A stretch of DNA of 7,391 nt from Chloroflexota bacterium (lineage in GTDB: Bacteria; Chloroflexota; Anaerolineae; Anaerolineales; Anaerolineaceae), in contig JAJUJY010000191.1 in the NCBI GenBank assembly GCA_029265085.1, positions 1 through 7,391 on the forward strand, given 5' to 3'. A program made the position numbers and the translations under genes. The notes below the pieces were generated by a model that was not told where the DNA came from, did no database searches, and saw nothing but the letters and a program-made list of their open reading frames with translations. Positions 1-5,857 of this stretch are shown piece by piece (within the stretch, counting starts at the first letter, position 1; the number at the start of each line of letters is the position of its first letter).

Positions 1-280
1 AGGTTTTGGCTGCTTTCCGCGAGGCTTCTGTACCCGTCAGCCAAACCAATCCGACAGCGCAGATGACGGCTAAATCAAGAAGTGCGATCCGACTCCAGCC
101 GTGTGTAAAACTGCTAACTATCACAAGTCCGCATAGTCCACCGGCAAACCACCACCACCGGGATGTTCCAGTACGCAGTACTGCCGCTAAAATCAATATA
201 GCAGCCATTAAGCCCACATAAACACCAAGAAACAGAACTTCCCACCCGGTTGGATCGATTGCTAAGATAATTTCATTCAT
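1..280 (-). CDS. Small membrane protein, N-terminal part (C-terminus beyond window)
   Basis: I do not recognise this gene. It is open from an ATG at 280 to the window edge (93 codons seen, no stop). The start is preceded by AAAGG at a normal distance. The visible protein has three hydrophobic stretches, about residues 13-34, 41-60 and 65-82, split by short polar loops (one with three consecutive Trp near residues 41-43), and then a basic segment at 87-92. It starts 33 bases after the stop of the NuoL/MnhA-type gene and is probably its operon partner. Clusters of that family (Mrp antiporters, membrane-bound hydrogenases) often carry small three-helix subunits such as MnhF. The third helix (an L-L-D-L-A-V start) faintly recalls those, but the resemblance is too weak to name it. 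Confidence 0.7.
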   Translation of the reverse strand, partial: MNEIILAIDPTGWEVLFLGVYVGLMAAILILAAVLRTGTSRWWWFAGGLCGLVIVSSFTHGWSRIALLDLAVICAVGLVWLTGTEASRKAAKT

Positions 281-313
281 TTTGTTAACCTTTATCCAAG
301 CTCTCAGACCATC

Positions 314-2167
314 TTATAGAATCCAAACAAGGAATGCAGTAACCGCCGATAACGCAATTACTGCCAGGTATGGATTGTTTTCTAAAAGGCGAAGCAACCA
401 GTTTGCTGCAATGTGAGCCGCTCCTTGAATGGATCTCCAGCCCCATCGGTATACCGGATCAGGGTCTGCTGCCTGATATACTGGTTTGATTGCCTGTTCA
501 ACGGTCTCGGTGAAATCTACCGCATTAACCATCTCACCAGCCGCAGGGAATGGGTCTCCGCCGGTAAACACATTCGCTGTTGGGCGATGAACTGGACGGC
601 TAAACAAGAATGCCAAACTGCCTAACAACGCACTCAATAAAACAATTCCAGCCCCAAGGGTGACTGATATTCCGGCAGTTGTGGTATGTAAGCCAAACCA
701 CGAAACGGTAACAAGATTATTAAATTTAAGTGCAGTGAGTGCTGGAACAATGACGGGTTGGAACAGCAACTGTGGAACAATACCAAAAATCAGGCATAAA
801 CCGGCCAGAAATCCCATCCCAATTTTCATAGCTGGCGCAGCATCGATCATCTTTTTCTCCCGTAATGAAGCGGGTATTTCTCCAAAAAATACACCAACCG
901 TTGCTTTGAGCATATACACTGCCGTAAATATACTGGTTATCCAGGCAATTAAAACAATAACAAATTGCCCAGCATCCAAAGCGGCATCAAAAAGCAACCA
1001 TTTTGCCACAAAACCATTTGCTAGCGGAACGCCAATAATCCCTGCTGCAGCGATGAGCCAGCTCCAGGTGGTTGCGGGCATTAATTTCACCAGTCCTCCC
1101 AACTTCCGCATGTCACGCGTACCAGTTTCATGCTGAACTGCTCCTGCGCAAAGAAATAATGTTCCTTTGAACAATCCATGATTAATGCAATAAAAAATAG
1201 CAGCAGCTGTTCCCAGATCGGTGCCTAAACCGAGGGCTGTGATGATATGCCCCAACTGGCTGATGGTTGAATACGCCAATAACCGTTTCAAATCCGTTTG
1301 CGCCAATGCAAACAAGGCTCCTACCAGCATCGTAACTGCTCCAATAATCAGAACAACGGTATTCCAGGTAGGAGACCAGGGATTGGCAAGCGAATACATT
1401 CGAGCAATCAGGTAAACACCCGCTTTAATATAACATGCCGAATGCAGTAACGCCGAAACGGGAGTAGGAGCATTCATCGCTTCCGGAATCCAGGTATGCA
1501 GCGGGAACATCACTGATTTTGCCATCGCGGCCACAAGCAACAAACCAAAAATTCCTGTGGTAAAAGCCGCCTGAACGTTTGGATCTGTCCACAAAAACGA
1601 ACTAAATCCGCTTTTCGTATATAACAATAAAATACCAATTAAGAAACCATATCCAGCCAGGTGAGTAATCAACAGGACTTTTTTTGCTCCTTTGGCTGCG
1701 GTTGGCTGTCGATACCAAAAGCCGACCAGGAAATAAGAGCAAAGCCCAATGATCTCCCAACAGATATAAGCCACAAGCAAATTTGCAGAACTTACCAGAG
1801 CAACCAACCCGCCAATAAAGGTTAGCATTAATACATAAAAACGAGTCGTGCCGTCTTCATGCGCCATATAAGGAATACAATAAAATAAAATCGCAGAACC
1901 GATGACCGTTGCCATTAAGGCAAATACCATACTCAAACCATCAAACCGAAATGCTGTTTGGATAGCTAGATCCCAATCGTATAAGCTCGCCTCCACGGCT
2001 CCATTTTGCATCACAGATGGCAGCAAGCCGAAAACGCTCACCATCGCCACCAAGCCACAACCAAAAGCGAGAAATCCTTTTGCCTGGGAAGATAAGATAC
2101 GTCCCAATGTAAGTTCCAGGACAACACCACCAAACAATGCAATCAGCGGAAGAAAGATAAGTATCAT
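314..2167 (-). CDS. Proton/cation-translocating membrane subunit, NuoL/MnhA/HyfB family
   Basis: This 617-residue, roughly 16-helix protein belongs to the antiporter-like subunit family that pumps H+ or Na+ in complex I, Mrp antiporters and membrane-bound hydrogenases. The key residues of the family are present: Glu138 in the W-E-I-I-G-L-C-S-Y motif, Lys217 in A-K-S-x-x-F-P-L-H-T-W, the P-T-P-V-S-A-L-L-H motif at 234-242, Lys248, the T-D-L-K-R-L-L-A-Y-S-T motif at 291-301, His330 and Lys334 in the N-H-G-L-F-K motif, and Lys389 in G-F-V-A-K-W. Lys248 and the G-V-P-L-A-N-G-F-V-A-K motif resemble Mrp and hydrogenase members more than classical NuoL. A soluble segment at about 524-590 precedes one last helix (597-616). 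The ATG is 6 bases past the stop of the MoaD-like gene, and AGGTGA, which includes that stop, is its ribosome binding site, so the two are probably translationally coupled. The ion pumped cannot be read from the sequence. Confidence 0.9.
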   Translation of the reverse strand: MILIFLPLIALFGGVVLELTLGRILSSQAKGFLAFGCGLVAMVSVFGLLPSVMQNGAVEASLYDWDLAIQTAFRFDGLSMVFALMATVIGSAILFYCIPYMAHEDGTTRFYVLMLTFIGGLVALVSSANLLVAYICWEIIGLCSYFLVGFWYRQPTAAKGAKKVLLITHLAGYGFLIGILLLYTKSGFSSFLWTDPNVQAAFTTGIFGLLLVAAMAKSVMFPLHTWIPEAMNAPTPVSALLHSACYIKAGVYLIARMYSLANPWSPTWNTVVLIIGAVTMLVGALFALAQTDLKRLLAYSTISQLGHIITALGLGTDLGTAAAIFYCINHGLFKGTLFLCAGAVQHETGTRDMRKLGGLVKLMPATTWSWLIAAAGIIGVPLANGFVAKWLLFDAALDAGQFVIVLIAWITSIFTAVYMLKATVGVFFGEIPASLREKKMIDAAPAMKIGMGFLAGLCLIFGIVPQLLFQPVIVPALTALKFNNLVTVSWFGLHTTTAGISVTLGAGIVLLSALLGSLAFLFSRPVHRPTANVFTGGDPFPAAGEMVNAVDFTETVEQAIKPVYQAADPDPVYRWGWRSIQGAAHIAANWLLRLLENNPYLAVIALSAVTAFLVWIL

Positions 2168-2173
2168 CTCATT

Positions 2174-2470
2174 TCACCTGATAACTTTCGTCCGAAGCGA
2201 ACCACCAGCAACTGGCGGAAAAAGTGAAATAGTATCATCAGGCTGGATCAGCGTATCTACACCTTGTAAACTACGAATATCCACCCCGTTTACCAGAATA
2301 ATGACCATATGACTGAGTTGATCACCTTCAAACATCCATTTATCAAAAGGCTTCCCATATTTTTTTGAAAGATCGGCTAACAATTCCCCAACCGTATGGG
2401 CAGGTTGGTTCCATTCAATATGACTGCCACCCATAATTTCTCGAAAGAATGCGAAGGTGCGTAATTGCAT
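2174..2470 (-). CDS. MoaD/ThiS-family sulfur carrier (AOR-associated)
   Basis: This 98-residue beta-grasp protein should carry the sulfur used to build the molybdopterin dithiolene. In AOR operons such a MoaD copy (AorD in Aromatoleum) is thought to serve the tungsten cofactor. Family signs are the N-terminal strand M-Q-L-R-T-F-A-F-F-R, the central I-L-V-N-G-V-D-I at about 58-65, P-D-D-T-I-S-L-F-P-P-V-A-G-G at 77-90, and the Gly89-Gly90 pair. Functional MoaD/ThiS normally ends exactly at this diglycine, but here eight more residues (S-L-R-T-K-V-I-R) follow, so the tail would have to be removed before adenylation. I chose the ATG at 2470 because GGAG lies 5 bases upstream and the family start aligns there. 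An in-frame TTG at 2515 would add 15 residues but sits inside an inverted repeat. The gene lies between AOR and the pump subunit. Confidence 0.87.
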   Translation of the reverse strand: MQLRTFAFFREIMGGSHIEWNQPAHTVGELLADLSKKYGKPFDKWMFEGDQLSHMVIILVNGVDIRSLQGVDTLIQPDDTISLFPPVAGGSLRTKVIR

Positions 2471-2503
2471 GTGGTCTCCAACAAATTTTGATGTAGAAGA
2501 GAT

Positions 2504-2555
2504 CGTCCTGAACAAGCCATTCTTGCAATAAAACTCCAGTTACTTGTTCAGGACG
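2504..2555 (-). repeat. 13-bp inverted repeat in the AOR-moaD gap
   Basis: Two perfect 13-base arms (2504-2516 CGTCCTGAACAAG and 2543-2555 CTTGTTCAGGACG) are separated by 26 bases. In the transcript they would form a strong stem-loop between the AOR stop (2588) and the moaD start (2470). No U-run follows the stem on the minus strand, so it is not a classical terminator. It could stabilise the 3' end of the upstream mRNA, mark a processing point, or lower expression of the downstream genes relative to AOR. The symmetry is visible directly; the role is inference. Confidence 0.75.
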
Positions 2556-2587
2556 TCGTAAATTTCTATCAGGCCACGCGTTTGATC

Positions 2588-4393
2588 TTAAGCCAGGGAT
2601 AATTCTGCCAACTTTTCTGCTGTTGGCACGCCTTCTTCACTCCACCCGCGGAGTTTATAATATTCACCTTTCATCTCATCCAGATGATTCACCTGTCCCT
2701 TTGAAGGGCCAGACTTAATCGGATCATTGAGGAGACGTTCTGGCAAAGTATCATCAGCTGCCGTGAAACCTGATTTCAAGTTCCATAAACGTTCAAGGTT
2801 CCAAATGCGGTCTCCGGCTTTCATAAACTCATCAAGAGTGTAATCAAAGCCAGTTAACGCACTGAGCATATCAGCCAGTTCTTGACCACCGAGACCAAAA
2901 GTAGTGAACAAACAGGCACCAGATGCATCCAACGCTGCCGTAAGGTTCTGGAAGGTAATATCCAATTCTGCTTTACCAACCGTGGTATTTTTATCAAATT
3001 TCACCGGAACACCCAGCACTTCCGGAGAAATCGTGTAACCACGAACATGGCAACCACCGCGATTCCCTGTCGCATAATTCAGGCCAATACCCTGAACACC
3101 GCGTGGATCATACGCTGGCATTTCCTGGCCCTTAACAGTCATAGAATATTCCGGATGACCGTAATTTTCCGCCACGCGCTTGGACCCCAGGGATAATTTC
3201 TTGCCAAAGCCTTCCCCCATACCTGTCAAACGGACTGCCTCAACCATTGCTTCTGCATTGCCAAACCGCAGATCAAGTCCTTCAAGGTCTTTTTGAGAAA
3301 TGTGACCGTCCGCAATCAAATCCATCGCACAGGCAATGGTGGCACCCATAGTAATGGTGTCCATACCAAATTCATTACACAAGAAATTCGCTTTGGTTAC
3401 TGCATCCAGGTCATCAATGCCGCAATCAGGGCCAAACGACCACGCAGATTCATATTCTGGGCCTTCACCCTCTCCAGCAAATTTTGGATTGGTCACTTTC
3501 GTGGCTCGACCGCAGCTAATGATGCAGGAGAAACAACCGCGAGGTCGTACTAGGATTTTCGCAGCCAGGCTCTCCCCACCCACATTATTTGCTGTTGGGA
3601 AATAACCATCGCGGAAATTCCGTGTAGGAAGGGCTCCTGACTCATTGAGAATGTTTACCAACACATCTGTGCCGTAGGCTTTCAGACCTGTTCCGCCAAC
3701 CGGATGTGCAAATATAATTTTTCTGGATTTCAAAACAGTTTCTTTAAATTTCACCGGGTCAGCTGCTTTGACCGAGCCTGAACCAACTACGGCAATTGCT
3801 TTCAGGTTCTTTGAACCCATAACCGCACCAACTCCACTGCGTCCTGCAGCACGGTGCAGCTCATTCATCACAGCGGCAAACAAAACCTGCTTTTCGCCTG
3901 CTGGTCCAATACAAGCCACTTTTGCATCTTCATCTGTTTCAGCGCGGATCATATCAGTGGTGTCTGGAACAAGCTGTCCCCAAATATGGCTGGCATCCCG
4001 AATTTCTACTTTGCCATCCCGAATCCATAAATAAACCGGAGACTTGGCTTTGCCTTCTAGAATTACCATATCATAGCCGGCATATTTTAATTCTGGGCCA
4101 AATGAGCCACCTGAATTTGAAGCGGCAATTGTTTTATTTAATGGACCCCGGCAAACCACATTATACCGGCCAGCCGATGGGGCAAACGTCCCCGTGAAAA
4201 GACCAGGAGCAAAGATCAGCTTGTTTTCAGGACCTAAGGGATCACAATTCGGATCTACTTCATCAAAAAGAATTTTTTCCGCAAAACCCCGGGCACCAAT
4301 ATATTTCTTGGCCAAATCGGGATCTGTCGCTTCCTTTGTGATTTTTCCGGTAGTCAAATTTACTCGTAGAATGGTACCAGTCCAGCCGTACAT
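2588..4393 (-). CDS. aor: Tungsten-containing aldehyde:ferredoxin oxidoreductase (AOR)
   Basis: This 601-residue protein is close to the length of Pyrococcus furiosus AOR (about 605). AORs oxidise aldehydes to carboxylic acids, or run in reverse, passing electrons to ferredoxin through a tungsten bis-pyranopterin and one [4Fe-4S] cluster. The N-terminal domain (about 1-210) carries family motifs such as G-A-R-G-F-A (33-38), A-P-S-A-G-R-Y (71-77) and G-R-S-G-V-G-A-V-M-G-S-K-N-L-K-A (184-199). The cluster ligands appear as Cys287, Cys290 and Cys294 (CxxCxxxC) plus Cys494. Pterin and active-site positions include G-P-E-Y-E-S (311-316), D345 in F-G-M-D-T, R-G-G-C-H-V (445-450, His449) and D489 in A-L-D-A-S-G-A-C. 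The start is secure: GGAGGTGA lies just upstream and the ATG begins one base after the stop of the ferredoxin-like gene. No signal peptide is seen, so it is probably cytoplasmic. The aldehyde substrate cannot be told from sequence. The family also contains formaldehyde, glyceraldehyde-3-phosphate and benzoyl-CoA reductase (BamB) branches; length and motifs favour the AOR branch. Confidence 0.95.
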   Translation of the reverse strand: MYGWTGTILRVNLTTGKITKEATDPDLAKKYIGARGFAEKILFDEVDPNCDPLGPENKLIFAPGLFTGTFAPSAGRYNVVCRGPLNKTIAASNSGGSFGPELKYAGYDMVILEGKAKSPVYLWIRDGKVEIRDASHIWGQLVPDTTDMIRAETDEDAKVACIGPAGEKQVLFAAVMNELHRAAGRSGVGAVMGSKNLKAIAVVGSGSVKAADPVKFKETVLKSRKIIFAHPVGGTGLKAYGTDVLVNILNESGALPTRNFRDGYFPTANNVGGESLAAKILVRPRGCFSCIISCGRATKVTNPKFAGEGEGPEYESAWSFGPDCGIDDLDAVTKANFLCNEFGMDTITMGATIACAMDLIADGHISQKDLEGLDLRFGNAEAMVEAVRLTGMGEGFGKKLSLGSKRVAENYGHPEYSMTVKGQEMPAYDPRGVQGIGLNYATGNRGGCHVRGYTISPEVLGVPVKFDKNTTVGKAELDITFQNLTAALDASGACLFTTFGLGGQELADMLSALTGFDYTLDEFMKAGDRIWNLERLWNLKSGFTAADDTLPERLLNDPIKSGPSKGQVNHLDEMKGEYYKLRGWSEEGVPTAEKLAELSLA

Positions 4394-4394
4394 A

Positions 4395-4874
4395 TTATTT
4401 CACCTCCGAAAAAGCATCTTTAAACTTGGCGGAGAATGCTTTTTTCCGTGAGCGGGTGGCTAAGGTATCGTCTTCATACTCTAGAGCGTGATTCGGACAG
4501 AATTTTACACACTCAGGATCACCACCGCACATGTCGCATTTTAAGATACTGCTGGTTTGTGCATCATAAACAGCACATCCAAACGGACAGGCCATTGTGC
4601 ACATTCTGCAGCGGATGCAGCGCGTTGCATCCCATTCGACCAAGCTGTCTGGTGTATTCCGATGCATTGCACCAGTCGGACAAACTGTGACACAGGCTGC
4701 GCTTTCGCAGTGCTGGCACATCATTGGCACGGAGATTCCTTCGCGTTCCCAACTGTACACATGTACACGAGATGCACGCGGCCGGAATTCACCCTCGTGC
4801 TCAAAGGAGCAAGCCAGTTCGCAATTGCGGCAACCGGTGCACCGATCAGGGTGGATCATAAGAACTTTGGCCAT
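4395..4874 (-). CDS. Four-[4Fe-4S] ferredoxin-like electron-transfer subunit of AOR (AorA-like)
   Basis: This 159-residue protein has 16 cysteines in four ferredoxin motifs: C12-C15-C18-C22, C53-C56-C61-C65, C86-C89-C92-C96 and C113-C116-C122-C126, plus one extra at C100. The pattern is that of polyferredoxin subunits such as HycB, DmsB and AorA, in which the clusters form a wire between a catalytic subunit and an electron acceptor. The C-terminal tail (about 138-159) is basic and lysine-rich. Lying directly upstream of AOR with one base between stop and start, it is most likely the redox partner of that enzyme, as AorA is in Aromatoleum AOR. There is no twin-arginine signal, so a cytoplasmic location is expected. 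The ATG at 4874 follows AAGGAAGG at good spacing; an in-frame TTG at 4925 would add 17 unconserved-looking residues and was not used. Confidence 0.93.
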   Translation of the reverse strand: MAKVLMIHPDRCTGCRNCELACSFEHEGEFRPRASRVHVYSWEREGISVPMMCQHCESAACVTVCPTGAMHRNTPDSLVEWDATRCIRCRMCTMACPFGCAVYDAQTSSILKCDMCGGDPECVKFCPNHALEYEDDTLATRSRKKAFSAKFKDAFSEVK

Positions 4875-4978
4875 CTTACCTTCCTTGTAGTAGAAAAGTT
4901 GATTGAGGGATTGGACACTCGCCAAAAAATTACGTTTATGTGTTTGTACACAAACTGTCCAACGTTAAAATACTTCAT
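4856..4978 (-). CDS. Possible 40-residue leader peptide overlapping the ferredoxin-like gene
   Basis: This short ORF begins with an ATG 4 bases after a strong GAGGAG ribosome binding site and ends 19 bases inside the start of the ferredoxin-like gene, in another frame. The peptide has 40 residues starting M-K-Y-F-N-V-G-Q-F-V-Y-K. It matches no family I know, has no membrane segment and has a basic C-terminal part. If translated it could couple ribosomes onto the ferredoxin start or act as a leader. The strong site makes it worth recording, but a conserved homologue would be needed to call it a gene. Confidence 0.27.
   Translation of the reverse strand: MKYFNVGQFVYKHINVIFWRVSNPSINFSTTRKVRWPKFL
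4942..4955. promoter_or_regulatory. Short palindrome upstream of the AOR operon
   Basis: GTTTGT and ACAAAC arms flank a two-base centre (AC), about 70 bases before the ferredoxin start. This is a typical size for a dimeric regulator site, but 14 bases with A/T-rich arms can occur by chance. It also lies within the possible leader ORF. Confidence 0.3.
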
Positions 4979-4994
4979 AGATCTCCTCGAAACA

Positions 4995-5025
4995 TCTATA
5001 CAGCCTGATACTACAAATACCTCAA
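4995..5025 (-). promoter_or_regulatory. Candidate promoter of the AOR operon
   Basis: On the minus strand TTGAGG (5025-5020) could be a -35 box and TATAGA (5000-4995) a -10 box, with a 19-base spacer. A frame two bases closer gives TGTATA with a 17-base spacer. Neither is a strong match. The position is sensible: after the terminator of the upstream operon and before the ferredoxin-like gene. With the TATAGA choice, transcription would begin at about 4988, right at the GAGGAG site of the leader ORF. Confidence 0.35.
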
Positions 5026-5036
5026 ATGAGGTATTT
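5015..5036. promoter_or_regulatory. 22-bp palindrome, candidate operator of the AOR operon
   Basis: Arms AAATACCTCA (5015-5024) and TGAGGTATTT (5027-5036) are perfect over 10 bases each, around a two-base AA centre. The element lies between the upstream terminator and the first gene of the AOR operon and overlaps the candidate -35 box. The short centre makes a protein-binding dyad more likely than an RNA hairpin. The regulator is not in the window. Confidence 0.5.
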
Positions 5037-5041
5037 AAAAT

Positions 5042-5081
5042 CAAAACAGCCAGGTGGTTTTGAGCCATCCTGGCTGTTTTG
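5042..5081 (-). terminator. Intrinsic terminator of the tpiA-peptidase operon
   Basis: Perfect 13-base arms CAAAACAGCCAGG and CCTGGCTGTTTTG enclose a 14-base loop, starting 14 bases after the stop of the membrane peptidase-like gene. On the minus strand the stem ends in TTTTG followed by ATTTTA, giving a split U-run. The matching A-run on the other side means it could work in both directions. It separates this operon from the AOR operon. Confidence 0.85.
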
Positions 5082-5095
5082 TTGATCATTCAATA

Positions 5096-5857
5096 TTATG
5101 CGATGTCGTACCCCGAAATTCGGCTGATAATTCGGTGCAATATCCATGCAGGCACAGCCAGTACAAAATGAACTGCCAGGCTGATTACGAATATCAACGC
5201 AATAGACCGAAAAGCTCGATTTACCGCTGGTGCGATATTTGCCATCATCCAGGGACCTGCCCCAGCAAAGACTGCAATCAATAAAATAATCCCCAATGTA
5301 ATCCCAACCGGCAGCCAAGCTCTGCGATCAGCCTGACTCGGTAACATCGTGCTGCTCACCGCAAAAACGAGGTAAAACCATAGCCAAAAATCAGGTAACG
5401 CAGGCAGCGTGGATAAACCTTGCCAAAAAGTAGTCCAATCCCCAATCGCTGCATAATTCGTCAAATTTCCAAGACTTAATCGATTAACCGCGATGATCGC
5501 AACCACAATACCACCGCTTAATAAGGGAGCCGCCCCAATTAAACCATCTCGAAAGATATCCGCTGAGGCTGTTTCAACATATCCCAGGCGCAAATTTCCA
5601 TCTGGCATGGTCTGCGGAACCAAAGAAAACCGGCCTGTTTTTACACGTAACAACCTGGCCATCAAAAAATGGCTGGATTCATGCAAAAACACACCGGGAA
5701 AAAACAAGAGAGAAAATATACCCAAAGACAACTGCGAATGATGTGTTAGCAGCACCAGGACAGCCTGCATCTCCTGGTGCAGCCAACGCTGAATCCAGAT
5801 GAAAGCCAATAAACTGGCAACCATCCAGACAAGACCATCCGCTTGACTGAAACTCAC
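5096..5857 (-). CDS. Polytopic membrane protein with HExxH motif, M50 (site-2 protease)-like
   Basis: This 253-residue, probably six- to seven-helix protein has H59-E60-S-S-H63 in a hydrophobic segment (residues 46-70), the zinc-binding motif of intramembrane M50 metallopeptidases. A second family-like feature is G-A-A-P-L-L-S-G at 108-115. The sequence S-S-T-M-L-P-S-Q-A-D at 168-177 may supply the third zinc ligand through Asp177, in place of the usual N-x-x-P-x-x-x-L-D-G. There is no PDZ domain. Family knowledge supports a membrane protease role, such as anti-sigma-factor or signal-peptide cleavage, but the substrate is unknown and I would not assign a named pathway. The start is GTG and overlaps the tpiA stop by four bases (GTGA). 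With no clear ribosome binding site, translation probably depends on coupling to tpiA. Confidence 0.82.
   Translation of the reverse strand: MSFSQADGLVWMVASLLAFIWIQRWLHQEMQAVLVLLTHHSQLSLGIFSLLFFPGVFLHESSHFLMARLLRVKTGRFSLVPQTMPDGNLRLGYVETASADIFRDGLIGAAPLLSGGIVVAIIAVNRLSLGNLTNYAAIGDWTTFWQGLSTLPALPDFWLWFYLVFAVSSTMLPSQADRRAWLPVGITLGIILLIAVFAGAGPWMMANIAPAVNRAFRSIALIFVISLAVHFVLAVPAWILHRIISRISGYDIA

Noticed and set aside
660..1136. 158-codon plus-strand ORF inside the pump subunit gene
   Set aside because: It lies antisense to a gene with clear family motifs throughout, shows no recognisable domain and has no convincing ribosome binding site. It is a shadow frame.
2471..2515. Upstream TTG start for the MoaD-like gene
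   Set aside because: It adds 15 residues outside the family core and lies in the inverted-repeat arm, while the ATG at 2470 has GGAG at 5 bases.
2504..2555. Terminator after AOR
   Set aside because: The stem is strong, but the loop is long and no U-run follows on the minus strand.
4875..4925. Upstream TTG start for the ferredoxin-like gene
   Set aside because: The ATG at 4874 has AAGGAAGG just upstream and gives the usual start ahead of the first cysteine motif.
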